A stretch of 19,044 nucleotides of DNA from the NCBI GenBank assembly GCA_011051825.1, contig DRKH01000011.1:1-19044 (forward strand), read 5' to 3'. The notes under the pieces were generated by a model, which saw only the letters and a program-made list of their open reading frames with translations, was not told the origin of the DNA and did not search any database. This DNA is from Desulfobulbus sp. Lineage in GTDB: Bacteria > Desulfobacterota > Desulfobulbia > Desulfobulbales > Desulfobulbaceae. Below, piece after piece: positions 6,777 to 14,299 of the stretch. A program made the translations under genes and the position numbers. Positions within the stretch are counted from its first letter, which is position 1; every line of letters starts with the position of its first letter.

Positions 6777-8117
6777 ATGAAAAATACATACCTGCATAAT
6801 ACACCGCTTGCCGAGCGAATGCGGCCTGACGCTCTGGATCAATTTGTCGGTCAGAACCACCTCACAGACAGCAATCGCCTGCTCAGCGGATTGCTCGAAA
6901 GAGGAAGAATCCCCTCACTGCTGCTCTGGGGGCCACCCGGCTCAGGGAAGACAACGCTGGCAACGATTCTGGCAAACAGCCTGGACGCCGATTTCATATT
7001 TTTCTCCGCAGTTCTTTCCGGGGTAAAGGATGTTAGAAAAATTGTTGCCGATGCCGAAAAAAAACACCAGGGGGCCGGGCGGCAGACCATTCTCTTTGTC
7101 GACGAAATTCACCGGTTCAACAAGGGCCAGCAGGATGCCTTCCTGCCCCACGTGGAAAGTGGTCTCCTGACCCTGATCGGTGCCACCACGGAAAACCCCT
7201 CCTTTCATGTCATTGCCCCGCTGCTCTCCCGCTGTCAGGTTCTGGTCCTTCAGCCCCTGAACCGGGAGGACGTCAAAACGATTGTCCAGCGAGCTCTGGT
7301 CGACAGAGAAAAAGGCCTGGGCACGCTCAAGCTTACTGCAACCGATGCGGCCCTGGAGCTGGTGGCCAAGCTGGCCGACGGTGATTGTCGCCGGGCCCTG
7401 AACTGCCTGGAAACGGCGGCCTCACTGCTGCCTGAGTCCGGCGGCCACAAGGAGATTTCCGAAGCGCTTATTCGTGAAGCAGGCCAGCAACACCATAATC
7501 TTCGATATGACAACAACGGGGAAGAACATTACAACATCATCTCCGCCCTGCACAAGAGCATGCGGGACAGTGACCCGGACGGGGCAGCCTACTGGCTGCG
7601 GCGGATGTTGGTCAGCGGGGAAGACCCGCTGTATATTGCCCGCCGGCTTATCCGCTTTGCCAGCGAAGATATTGGCAATGCCGACCCTCAGGGGCTGCAG
7701 GTCGCACTCAACTGCCGCAATGCCTTTCACATGCTCGGTTCGCCGGAAGGGGAGCTTGCCCTTCTCCAAGCCGTCACCTACCTGGCAACCGCCCCTAAAA
7801 GCAATGCACTGTACAGGGCGGAACAACAGATCAATAAGGACATCCGGGCAACGGGAACCCTGCCGGTGCCCCTCCATCTCAGGAATGCGCCCACCGGCCT
7901 GATGAAAAAAATCGGCTACGGCAAAGGCTACAAATATGCCCATGAACAGCAACATGGCCTGGTCGATCAGGAGCACCTGCCGGACGAGTTATCCGGCCGC
8001 AGATATTATGAACCGACCAACCGCGGTTTTGAGGCCGTAATTCGTGATCGCCTTATCAAATGGCGCAAAATCTTACAGGAGAGAGCACAGAACAATGCAA
8101 CCCAACAACAGAAATAA
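6777..8117 (+). CDS. rarA: Replication-associated recombination protein RarA (MgsA/WRNIP1 family AAA+ ATPase)
   Basis: RarA is a clamp-loader-like AAA+ ATPase acting at stalled replication forks and single-strand gaps with SSB. The protein has 446 residues from the ATG at 6777, matching the 447 of E. coli. LAERMRPDALDQFVGQ at 11-26 is the family N-terminus. Walker A is GPPGSGKTT at 52-60, Walker B is ILFVDEIHRF at 105-114, sensor 1 is GATTENPSF at 135-143, and SAVLSGVKDVRK is the RarA-specific segment. The C-terminal part ends in GKGYKYAHE and RRYYEP, as in relatives. A longer in-frame reading starts inside the mobile element and is rejected. Its last 23 bp overlap the start of the following cytochrome gene, so both are probably on one transcript, though a functional link is not obvious. 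Confidence 0.95.
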   Translation: MKNTYLHNTPLAERMRPDALDQFVGQNHLTDSNRLLSGLLERGRIPSLLLWGPPGSGKTTLATILANSLDADFIFFSAVLSGVKDVRKIVADAEKKHQGAGRQTILFVDEIHRFNKGQQDAFLPHVESGLLTLIGATTENPSFHVIAPLLSRCQVLVLQPLNREDVKTIVQRALVDREKGLGTLKLTATDAALELVAKLADGDCRRALNCLETAASLLPESGGHKEISEALIREAGQQHHNLRYDNNGEEHYNIISALHKSMRDSDPDGAAYWLRRMLVSGEDPLYIARRLIRFASEDIGNADPQGLQVALNCRNAFHMLGSPEGELALLQAVTYLATAPKSNALYRAEQQINKDIRATGTLPVPLHLRNAPTGLMKKIGYGKGYKYAHEQQHGLVDQEHLPDELSGRRYYEPTNRGFEAVIRDRLIKWRKILQERAQNNATQQQK

Positions 8118-9720
8118 TTTGTTACCTATTTTCATGACGGTTCTGACCCTTGTATGCCTGAGCCCAACAGCCGGTCATGCCGGGTCGAATCTGCTGCTCT
8201 TTTACAGTAATGATGTCCGCAGCGAACTTGAGGCCTGCGGCTGAAGCAGCAAACAGCTGGGCGGTCTGTCCAGAAAAGCATTTCAAATCAAAATGCTTAC
8301 GGAAAAAAATAAAAAGACCCCGGCCCTCGTTCTCGACAGCGGGGCCCTGCTCTTTAAACAGCCGATGCTCACCGGCCCGGCGGAAGATGCGGCAAAACGA
8401 ACCGCACAGGGAATTGCCCGGGCAGTACGGACAATGGGAACCCGCGCGATCGGTATCGCACCCCGTGATCTTGCCGCCGGTCTTTCATTTCTCAAACAAC
8501 TGGCCCGGGATAACAACCTGAACTTTCTCTCCATGAACCTGTACCCCAATCGCGGGACTGCCCCCGTATTCAAACCGTATCTGCTGACCCGGGCGGGCAC
8601 ATTAAAAATCGCCATCCTCGGTCTGACCGGCAACCCGCGCAATATACTGCAAAACAAGGGATTTCATGTTCTGCCCTGGCAGTCAATCCTGCCGAAAACA
8701 CTTCGGGAAGTTGAGAAAAAAGCTGACATGATTATCCTGCTCTCCAGTGAGCCCAGAAGAACCAATGAAGAAATTGCTCGAAAATTCGACAACATTCATA
8801 TTCTTCTTCAATCCGGACAGGGGGGCGGTAACCAACCCCCGGTCAACATCAACAATACCCTCCTCTGCCAGACCGCACCACAGGGAAAATATGCCGGTTT
8901 TTTGCAGATCGACTGGAACGATTCGAAAACCTGGAACAAACAGGTTCCCGATCAACTGCAGAAAGAACAGAATCGCCTGGACCGGATAAACTGGCAGATC
9001 GGACGAATGCAGAAACGAAACACAAAACAAGCTCTCGCAAAAAATACCCGTTTTCAACAGCTGCTGAACAACAGAACCCAAAGCGAACAGATCATACGGC
9101 AGCTGCAGGCGCAAAAAGAGCGCAACCGCAGGCCCCGGACAGCGTGCAGCTATGAAAACCGTTTTATTGCCCTTAAAACTTCTCTGCCCGAAGACAAGAC
9201 AATCAAGGCCATCGTCGACCAGACCAGACGCGAGGTAAATCAGATCAACCGAAAGGCACAGCAAAAACTAAGGAAACGGAAGACGGCAACACAAAACGCC
9301 ACCGGCAACAACGATTTTCCCGAAGCTCTGCAGGGGCTGGCCGGCTGGCCGGCCTGTAAACAATGTCACCCCGTGCAGACCTCATTCTACCTCACAACCA
9401 ACCACGCCAAGGCCTGGCAGACCCTGGCCGATCTGGATCAACAGTATAATCCGGAGTGCCTGCTCTGTCACGTCACACTGCCCACATACGATGCAGGACT
9501 GGTCCAACGGGAGAAGCTGCTGGATATGCTCCCGCTGGAGCTGCAGGGCGTCGGCTGTGAGAGCTGTCATGGCCCGGCGCGCGGTCACACGCTAACGCCC
9601 GCCAAGGTCCGACCGGTAAAACCCGACCAGGACACCTGTCTCCAGTGCCACACCGACGAGCGGGATAAAAACTTTAACTACACTGAAAAAATCCGGAAGA
9701 TACAGTGCCCGGCAGGATAA
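8095..9720 (+). CDS. Probable selenoprotein: secreted metallophosphatase-like tetraheme cytochrome c
   Basis: The frame is open for 541 residues if the TGA at 8242-8244 is read as selenocysteine (residue 50). The ATG at 8095 has AGGAGAG 11 nt upstream, inside rarA. A signal peptide ends TAGHA (residue 29). The mature start LLLFYSNDVRSELEACG-U-SSKQLGGLSRKA resembles 5'-nucleotidase/UshA-like phosphatases fused to cytochromes, which as I recall carry CGC...LGGL there; Sec thus replaces a conserved Cys and forms a C48-G-U50 redox-type motif. VLDSGALLF follows at about 79-87. A basic, Gln-rich predicted coiled coil spans about 284-347. Four heme motifs follow: CKQCH 421-425, CLLCH 455-459, CESCH 488-492, CLQCH 515-519, like cytochrome c554. 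The site is the periplasm or cell surface. A nonsense mutation in a pseudogene is the alternative; the intact downstream frame and the hairpin after the TGA argue against it. Confidence 0.82.
8242..8273 (+). promoter_or_regulatory. Bacterial SECIS-like element: in-frame TGA plus hairpin
   Basis: The TGA (8242-8244) is followed by 12 nt and then a 17-nt hairpin: CUGGGC (8257-8262) pairs with GUCCAG (8268-8273), with one G-U pair and loop GGUCU (8263-8267). From memory, E. coli fdhF has UGA, 11 nt, and a 17-nt hairpin whose loop is AGGUCU, the SelB contact. Spacing, size and loop match closely. The hairpin lies within coding sequence, as bacterial SECIS elements must. SelA/SelB/SelC genes are not in the window, so decoding cannot be confirmed here. 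Confidence 0.75.
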
Positions 9721-9753
9721 AAAAAAAAGGGGATGACCATAAAGGCCATCCCC
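9719..9753 (-). terminator. Intrinsic terminator of ppaC
   Basis: GGGGATGACC (9729-9738) pairs with GGCCATCCCC (9744-9753) with one mismatch and a 5-nt loop. On the minus strand the hairpin is followed by about ten T residues (9728-9719), the classic form, about 25 bp past the ppaC stop. The hairpin may also stop plus-strand transcripts of the cytochrome gene, but the T-tract serves only the minus strand. Confidence 0.85.
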
Positions 9754-9778
9754 TGACAGGTGACGTACGCTACAGAGT

Positions 9779-10702
9779 TTAGCAGCCGAATGCCTTCTGC
9801 ATGTTCGGTACGGTCTGTTTTTTACGGCTCATCATACCGGGGATCCACATGGAGTCTCCGTCGAGCTTGGTGTCAAAGGCACCTTCAACAATGGAAGGAT
9901 CGTCGGAGACAACAACCAGATCTGTCCCCTCTTTAACAACATCGGTGAGCATAAGCAGGATGGTGTGATGTCCGCCCTCGGCCTTCTGCTCCTTCATGGC
10001 GGCAAGCAGATCATCACGAATGGCAGCGACCTGGTCCAGGGTTGCCAGCTCAAGCTGACCGCAACCAACCTTGTTGCCGTTCATATCAAAATCTTTGTAA
10101 TCACGGTTGAGCAGATCCCGGGCCGGTACGCCGTCAACGGCACTCTTTGCCTTGAGCATATCCATGAACAGGCCATCGGTATCACTTACACCGGCAATCT
10201 CTTTGAGCTCGGCTACGGCCTTTTTATCAGCATCGGTGCAGGTGGGGGATTTGAAGTTTACGGTATCGCTGAGAATAGCAGCCAGCATCAGTCCGGCGAC
10301 TTTGCCATCAACGGCAACACCGGCAACATCGTAGAGCTCCTTGAGAACTGTGCCGGTACAGCCGACGGGCTTAACGCAGCAGAAGATGGGTTGATTGGTG
10401 GTGACGTCACCGATCTTGTGATGATCAATAATGGCGACAACACTGTCCGCACTCAGGTTATCCGGGGCCTGATTCAGGTCACTGTGGTCAACCAGGGCAA
10501 TCTGCTTGCCGGTTGCATCGGTCATGATCTCCGGTGCGGCAACACCAAAACGCTCAAGAACGGTCACGGTTTCCGGGTTCATCTCGCCCTGCATGGACGG
10601 AATGGCATCTTCGCCCTGGGCCTTCATCAGCTCGGCATAGGCAATGGCAGCGGTGACGGAATCGGTATCCGGATTTTTGTGACCAGTTACGTAGACAGAC
10701 AT
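9779..10702 (-). CDS. ppaC: Manganese-dependent inorganic pyrophosphatase, family II (DHH)
   Basis: This cytosolic enzyme hydrolyses pyrophosphate to two phosphates; in sulfate reducers that pulls ATP sulfurylase forward. The 307-residue protein has the DHH-family metal motifs GHKNPDTDS at 7-15, DHSD at 72-75, and DHH at 93-95. AILSDTVNFKSPT follows in the middle, and the DHHA2 signature SRKKQ at 292-296 provides substrate-binding Arg and Lys. No CBS or DRTGG regulatory insert is present, so it is the simple short form. AAGGAGG stands 7 bp before the ATG at 10702, an optimal ribosome-binding site suggesting strong expression. It is monocistronic, with its own terminator at 9719-9753. Confidence 0.97.
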   Translation of the reverse strand: MSVYVTGHKNPDTDSVTAAIAYAELMKAQGEDAIPSMQGEMNPETVTVLERFGVAAPEIMTDATGKQIALVDHSDLNQAPDNLSADSVVAIIDHHKIGDVTTNQPIFCCVKPVGCTGTVLKELYDVAGVAVDGKVAGLMLAAILSDTVNFKSPTCTDADKKAVAELKEIAGVSDTDGLFMDMLKAKSAVDGVPARDLLNRDYKDFDMNGNKVGCGQLELATLDQVAAIRDDLLAAMKEQKAEGGHHTILLMLTDVVKEGTDLVVVSDDPSIVEGAFDTKLDGDSMWIPGMMSRKKQTVPNMQKAFGC

Positions 10703-11120
10703 AGGTTACTCCTCCTTGGATCGGTTTAAAAAGACTGGAACAATAGACAGTTATCCTTTCAGTATTGGCTCTGGGAGCCCGACATGCACATAAAACACAA
10801 AAATTGTAGCTCTTTCCTCCATCAGCGTCAAGTAGAAAAAAAATAGAACTCCGTTAGGATAAGTTAACTTTAACAAGTTGTTAAGAAAGAATGATCATTC
10901 ATTCGCTCGCGAACCAATGTAAACAATTCAATTGTGGAAAAAACAGGTCTGGTCCTGCTGAGTTCAGGAAGGAATAGAATGTATTGGCCGGGAACCAGCA
11001 TCTGGACGGAACTGCCGAAGAGGCCCATTTTTCTTTTTCCATTCCCGCAGATTTCTGCTACATTACACAAGACATTGTCGTACAGATCAAAATATAACCC
11101 TCTACAATAACAGAAATTTC
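10703..11120. other. Divergent intergenic region with a perfect 12-bp palindrome
   Basis: This 418-bp A/T-rich stretch between divergent ppaC and the unknown gene at 11121 should hold both promoters, but no convincing -35/-10 pair was found. GAATGATCATTC at 10889-10900 is a perfect palindrome and could be an operator. A short frame on the minus strand (10870-11070) lacks a ribosome-binding site and resembles nothing, so it is not called. Confidence 0.4.
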
Positions 11121-12152
11121 ATGGTCGCCCCGGAGCGCCCGGACCCAGAGCAGTCCGGACGAACAAAAAAGAACTCTATTCTCCCTGTTGTCCTGGTCAG
11201 TCTTGTTCTGGCCGCCGGGATCGCCGGAGCATGGATGCTATTCTCTCCACCGGCGCCATCACCCGTTACAACGATTCAACAGCCGGCCGGCCGGCCATCT
11301 GCAGCTGTCCCTTCTGCACAGGTTTCCCCAACGCCCCCCTTGCCGATACGGAAGGCGGTGCAGAAAGAATCAAAAGAATCCCCATTATCAGCGGTACAGG
11401 CTCCCCGACCAGTCCAAACCATTCCGGTTCCGGGTAAAAACGACCGGGTCGGAACAGTGAACGACCGGGTCGGCACAATGGAAAATCCGCAGCAGCCGGC
11501 ACCGGATCAGGAAACGTTGACCCCGCGACAGCTCCAATGCAAACAGCTGGCACACAGCCTGCATGCTTTTTTTACCCATCTGGATCAAAAGGAATACATC
11601 CGGGACTTTCAACTCGGAGCCCCGGCCCAGGATTATTTTATAGCTCTGGCCACTAAACTGCTGAACAACCCACCGGTGGTCTCGCGGGAGTCGGATGATC
11701 TCTATACTATCCTGAAAAACATGGCGCATTTTTTCCGGGTCATCGGCGGAAAAAATATTCTGGTCATCAAGGCCATACTCGATCGCGAACGGGAAACCAT
11801 AGAGGATGTGGCCGCCGAGGTGTTTGCATGGAGCACAGGCAAGCAGTGCAACAGCAAGGAGTTCTCCTTCCATGCCCCGCTGGACAAGCTGTATGAATAT
11901 GCAGGGTTTTTCCTCAACAGCATGGGTGGGCGCTCCTACCTCTTTCGCCGGGATTCCCGCTCACGGCTGTTGATCAACTACTATGCGATTCTGCTGGTCG
12001 ACCAGGCAAACATGGAGGGGATCAATCGACACGGAATCGACATCAAGCCCCTGCTTCCGGTCACCATAAGCGAAATCGAAGGATCCAACCAGCTGATCTA
12101 TAAAGAAAAATACTTGGACAGGCTTTACGAACTGGTAGAAAAATATCAATAA
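11121..12152 (+). CDS. Membrane-anchored protein of unknown function
   Basis: The family is not recognised. The 343 residues begin with a hydrophilic, cytoplasmic-like stretch of about 19 residues. One transmembrane helix follows at about 20-41 (SILPVVLVSLVLAAGIAGAW). Next comes a Pro/Ala/Gln-rich linker (about 42-135) that contains the tandem heptad NDRVGTV/NDRVGTM. The C-terminal folded domain (about 136-343) is mostly helical-looking, with Tyr and Leu in TLTPRQLQCKQLAHSLHAFF, FFRVIGGKNILVIKAIL and GGRSYLFRRDSRSRLLINYY. The topology suggests an inner-membrane anchor with the globular domain outside the cytoplasm. The ATG at 11121 has no clear ribosome-binding site. It stands alone, so neighbours give no clue to function. 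Protein-coding status is supported by the coherent domain layout. Confidence 0.75.
   Translation: MVAPERPDPEQSGRTKKNSILPVVLVSLVLAAGIAGAWMLFSPPAPSPVTTIQQPAGRPSAAVPSAQVSPTPPLPIRKAVQKESKESPLSAVQAPRPVQTIPVPGKNDRVGTVNDRVGTMENPQQPAPDQETLTPRQLQCKQLAHSLHAFFTHLDQKEYIRDFQLGAPAQDYFIALATKLLNNPPVVSRESDDLYTILKNMAHFFRVIGGKNILVIKAILDRERETIEDVAAEVFAWSTGKQCNSKEFSFHAPLDKLYEYAGFFLNSMGGRSYLFRRDSRSRLLINYYAILLVDQANMEGINRHGIDIKPLLPVTISEIEGSNQLIYKEKYLDRLYELVEKYQ
11439..11480 (+). repeat. 21-bp in-frame tandem duplication in a protein linker
   Basis: Two adjacent 21-bp units encode NDRVGTV and NDRVGTM, differing at two bases. They lie in the linker of the membrane-anchored protein, where length change should be tolerated. 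This looks like a recent slippage duplication. Confidence 0.8.
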
Positions 12153-12190
12153 AAAAAAGGTAACTGGTCACAGGATTTCTAACTATTTGT

Positions 12191-12377
12191 GTAACTATTC
12201 AGGTAAGGGCAGAGAACTAGCCCAACCACCACCTGTAGCTGTTCAGGAGTGCCGTAGATTCGTGCAGTCGCGACCGTGCGAAGAGGTAAGCGAGCCTGCG
12301 AGACTCCGGGTAAGCGAGCCTGCGAGACTCCGGGTAAGCGAGGGACGAGACTCCGTGCGGTGCCCCTGAACACTTAC
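12191..12377 (+). mobile_element. MITE-like element, copy 3: divergent core, no target duplication
   Basis: The first 60 bp match copies 1 and 2 closely (GTAACTATTCAGGTAAGGGC, second left end GTAGCTGTTCAGGAG at 12235), and the end CCCCTGAACACTTAC matches the inverted right end with changes. The core is unrelated: the long hairpin arms are replaced by a segment with three 24-bp tandem units. Total length is 187 bp. The flanks CTATTTGT and AAAAAAAG do not match, so no target duplication is left. It is an older, rearranged or recombined member. It lies between two convergent genes, and its right end abuts the T-tract of the terminator at 12378. Confidence 0.8.
12287..12357 (+). repeat. 24-bp tandem repeat (2 perfect units plus 1 variant) inside element copy 3
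   Basis: Units at 12287-12310 and 12311-12334 are identical and begin TAAGCGAGCCTGCGAGACTC. The third, 12335-12357, is 23 bp with changes in the middle (AGCGAGGGACGAG). The units are immediately adjacent with no spacers. They are found only in this copy of the element. Confidence 0.85.
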
Positions 12378-12410
12378 AAAAAAAGGCTTGCCGCCGGAAG
12401 GCAGCAAGCC
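12378..12410 (-). terminator. Intrinsic terminator of the Bax-inhibitor-1 family gene
   Basis: GGCTTGCCGCC (12385-12395) pairs with GGCAGCAAGCC (12400-12410) with one mismatch and a GGAA loop. On the minus strand it is followed by seven T residues (12384-12378). It lies 26 bp beyond the gene's stop. The mobile element begins at the next base. Confidence 0.87.
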
Positions 12411-12436
12411 GAAATACAGCATTAAGTTAGATGAGT

Positions 12437-13153
12437 TCAGTCGCGACTGCCGCCAAAAAAGCGAAGCAGCATCAGAAAGAGGTTGATAAAGTCAAGATAG
12501 AGGGCAAGCGCCCCGATAATAGCCCCCTTGCGGACAGCCCCCTCTCCCTGCTCCATAATGCCCTGTTCCCCCATGGTCTTAATCTTCTGAACATCCCAGG
12601 CTGTCAGGCCGACAAAAACCAGGACACCGATAACGGAAATTGTCCAGTAGAGGCTTGAACTCTGCAGAAAGATATTGACGATTGAGGCAATAATGATCCC
12701 GATCAGGCCCATGAACAGAAAAGAACCCATTCCAGACAGATCCCGCTTGGTAACCATCCCGTACACGGCCATTGCCCCGAACATGCCGGCGGTAATAAGA
12801 AAAGTCCCGCCGATGGAGGCCCTGGTGTAGGCCAGAAAAATAGTGGACAGGGTCAGGCCGTTCAACACCGCATAGCCGAGGAACAGGCCTGTTGCCGTGC
12901 CGGGCTGAATCTTGTTGATCCGGGCCGACAGATAAAAAACCATGCCCAACTCGGCAAGAATCAGAATTATAAACACGGGACTGCCGACAATGGACATGGC
13001 CAGGCCGGAGCTGGCGGTAAACCAGGCAATGGCACCGGTCAACCCCAGGCCGATGGCCATCCAGTTGAAGACCTTGGCCAGGAAGACCGTTGACGCCTCC
13101 TGACGGGCCTGTGCAACCGTTACTGCAGTGGTTTGATACTGTTGAGTCTCCAT
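12437..13153 (-). CDS. Bax inhibitor-1 (TMBIM/YccA/YetJ) family membrane protein
   Basis: A polytopic inner-membrane protein of 238 residues with seven hydrophobic helices, preceded by a Gln/Thr-rich cytosolic N-terminus (METQQYQTTAVTVAQARQEA). Bacterial homologues include YccA, which restrains the FtsH protease, and YetJ, a pH-sensitive calcium leak. Asp187 (LTAWDVQKIK) and Asp221 (LALYLDFINLFLMLLR) match the buried di-aspartyl pair of the calcium-leak members. The C-terminus FFGGSRD is typical of the family. AAGGAGA stands before the ATG at 13153. It is monocistronic with its own terminator. The family is certain; whether it acts on FtsH or calcium cannot be told from the sequence. Confidence 0.95.
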   Translation of the reverse strand: METQQYQTTAVTVAQARQEASTVFLAKVFNWMAIGLGLTGAIAWFTASSGLAMSIVGSPVFIILILAELGMVFYLSARINKIQPGTATGLFLGYAVLNGLTLSTIFLAYTRASIGGTFLITAGMFGAMAVYGMVTKRDLSGMGSFLFMGLIGIIIASIVNIFLQSSSLYWTISVIGVLVFVGLTAWDVQKIKTMGEQGIMEQGEGAVRKGAIIGALALYLDFINLFLMLLRFFGGSRD

Positions 13154-13543
13154 ATAAAAAGTTCTCCTTACGAATAAATTTGATCAACGCGGCCGGGCAG
13201 TCTCCCGACCGCTGTCTCGACAAAGCATGCAAACCGCCTCAACACTTCAGGGAGCCTTCTATCGATTCCCGAGACGATTTTCGGATAAACCAGCATGGCT
13301 GGACCAGGATTTTTTTAACATCACGGCCACAACGAACGATGAAAATCATCAGAAACAACATCGTTTCAAGGGCGATTTTCGGGTAAAAGATGTAGAGTTT
13401 CTTATAGTGTATCTATCAGAATCGGCTACCAACCGGAAACTCTGCTCTAACTGCTCAGAGGCACGCACTGAATCGGCTGGCTGAACGGTTCTCTTATATT
13501 GTAATCAATCTTTCACAGAAGGCAACCGAAACAGGATTTGAGC
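13154..13543. other. Divergent intergenic region with a 15-bp direct repeat
   Basis: 390 bp between the divergent Bax-inhibitor and cooC genes. CGATTTTCGGATAAA at 13275-13289 recurs as CGATTTTCGGGTAAA at 13373-13387, one mismatch, 98 bp apart; paired regulator sites are one explanation. No RNA gene, riboswitch motif or believable small protein was found. Confidence 0.4.
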
Positions 13544-14299
13544 ATGAAAATAGCAATCAGTGGCAAAGGTGGCGTCGGCAAAACAACAATAATGGCCCTG
13601 TTGGCAGGCAAGCTGAGACAACAGGGCCGTGAAGTACTGGTGATAGATGCTGATCCCAGCCCGCACATGGCCCAGACTCTGGGGGTCGGGAATGCCGAAG
13701 AGGTCAAGCCCATTGCTGAAATGACCAAACTGCTTGCCGAGCGGGCCGGCAAGAGTGAGGGCTCTCCCTTTTACAATCTCAACCCGGACGTCAACGATCT
13801 GTTGCAGGACTTCATGATTAAACACGAAAACATTCGGCTGATGGTGCTGGGTGCGGTCCAGGTCGCTGAAGGAGGATGTGCCTGCCCGGAAAATCATGTC
13901 CTGCGAAAGATGCTGAAAAAAATGCTGCTGACCGCAAAGGAGGTGGTTCTGCTCGACATGGAGGCCGGAGTCGAGCATCTCGGTCGGGGCACGGTGGCCG
14001 GAGTCGATCAACTTCTGATCGTCGTCATCCCCTCGCGTTCGAGTATCCGGACCGCTCTTAAAATCAAACAGATGGCTGAGGACGTTAAGATACCACGGGT
14101 TCTTTTTGTCGCCAATATGGTTCAGGATGAGGAAGACAGGCAGTTTCTCATTGATGCCCTGGGTGAGGAACCGGTGGCCTTTTTCCCTGACTCTTCAACA
14201 ATACGCAAGGCGGAACGGTCGGAAACCGCGATCATTGATCTTGAGCAAGGGCTTGAGGATGCGCCGGAACAGCTCCTGCAGGCAGTAAATGCAAAGTGA
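13544..14299 (+). CDS. cooC: CooC-type nickel-insertion ATPase for carbon monoxide dehydrogenase
   Basis: CooC is a dimeric MinD/ParA-like ATPase that helps load nickel into the C-cluster of CO dehydrogenase (CooS/AcsA). The 251-residue protein has the deviant Walker A GKGGVGKTT at 7-15 and switch I VIDADPSPH at 33-41. The CooC-specific metal motif GGCACPENHVLR spans 110-121, with Cys112 and Cys114 at the positions I recall for CooC1. LLDMEAGVEHLGRGT at 136-150 and LFVANM complete the family pattern. The ATG at 13544 has AGGA 7 nt upstream and is preferred to an in-frame TTG at 13538. No CO dehydrogenase gene is in the window, so it is either detached from its target operon or serves one just elsewhere. 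AcsF, serving acetyl-CoA synthase, is a close alternative. Confidence 0.92.
   Translation: MKIAISGKGGVGKTTIMALLAGKLRQQGREVLVIDADPSPHMAQTLGVGNAEEVKPIAEMTKLLAERAGKSEGSPFYNLNPDVNDLLQDFMIKHENIRLMVLGAVQVAEGGCACPENHVLRKMLKKMLLTAKEVVLLDMEAGVEHLGRGTVAGVDQLLIVVIPSRSSIRTALKIKQMAEDVKIPRVLFVANMVQDEEDRQFLIDALGEEPVAFFPDSSTIRKAERSETAIIDLEQGLEDAPEQLLQAVNAK

Noticed and set aside
8095..8244. A separate 49-codon secreted peptide ending at the TGA, with an independent cytochrome gene starting at 8293
   Set aside because: Both pieces are in one frame, the first holds only a signal peptide and the start of a phosphatase-like domain, and no ribosome-binding site precedes 8293. Selenocysteine read-through explains both.
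10870..11070. Minus-strand 66-codon frame
   Set aside because: There is no ribosome-binding site, no homology was recognised, and it spans the likely promoter region between divergent genes.
12287..12357. CRISPR-like array
   Set aside because: The units are directly adjacent without spacers and lie inside a mobile element; no cas genes are present.
12187..12373. Short proteins on either strand of element copy 3
   Set aside because: Their internal amino-acid repeats come from the 24-bp DNA repeat, and there is no ribosome-binding site.
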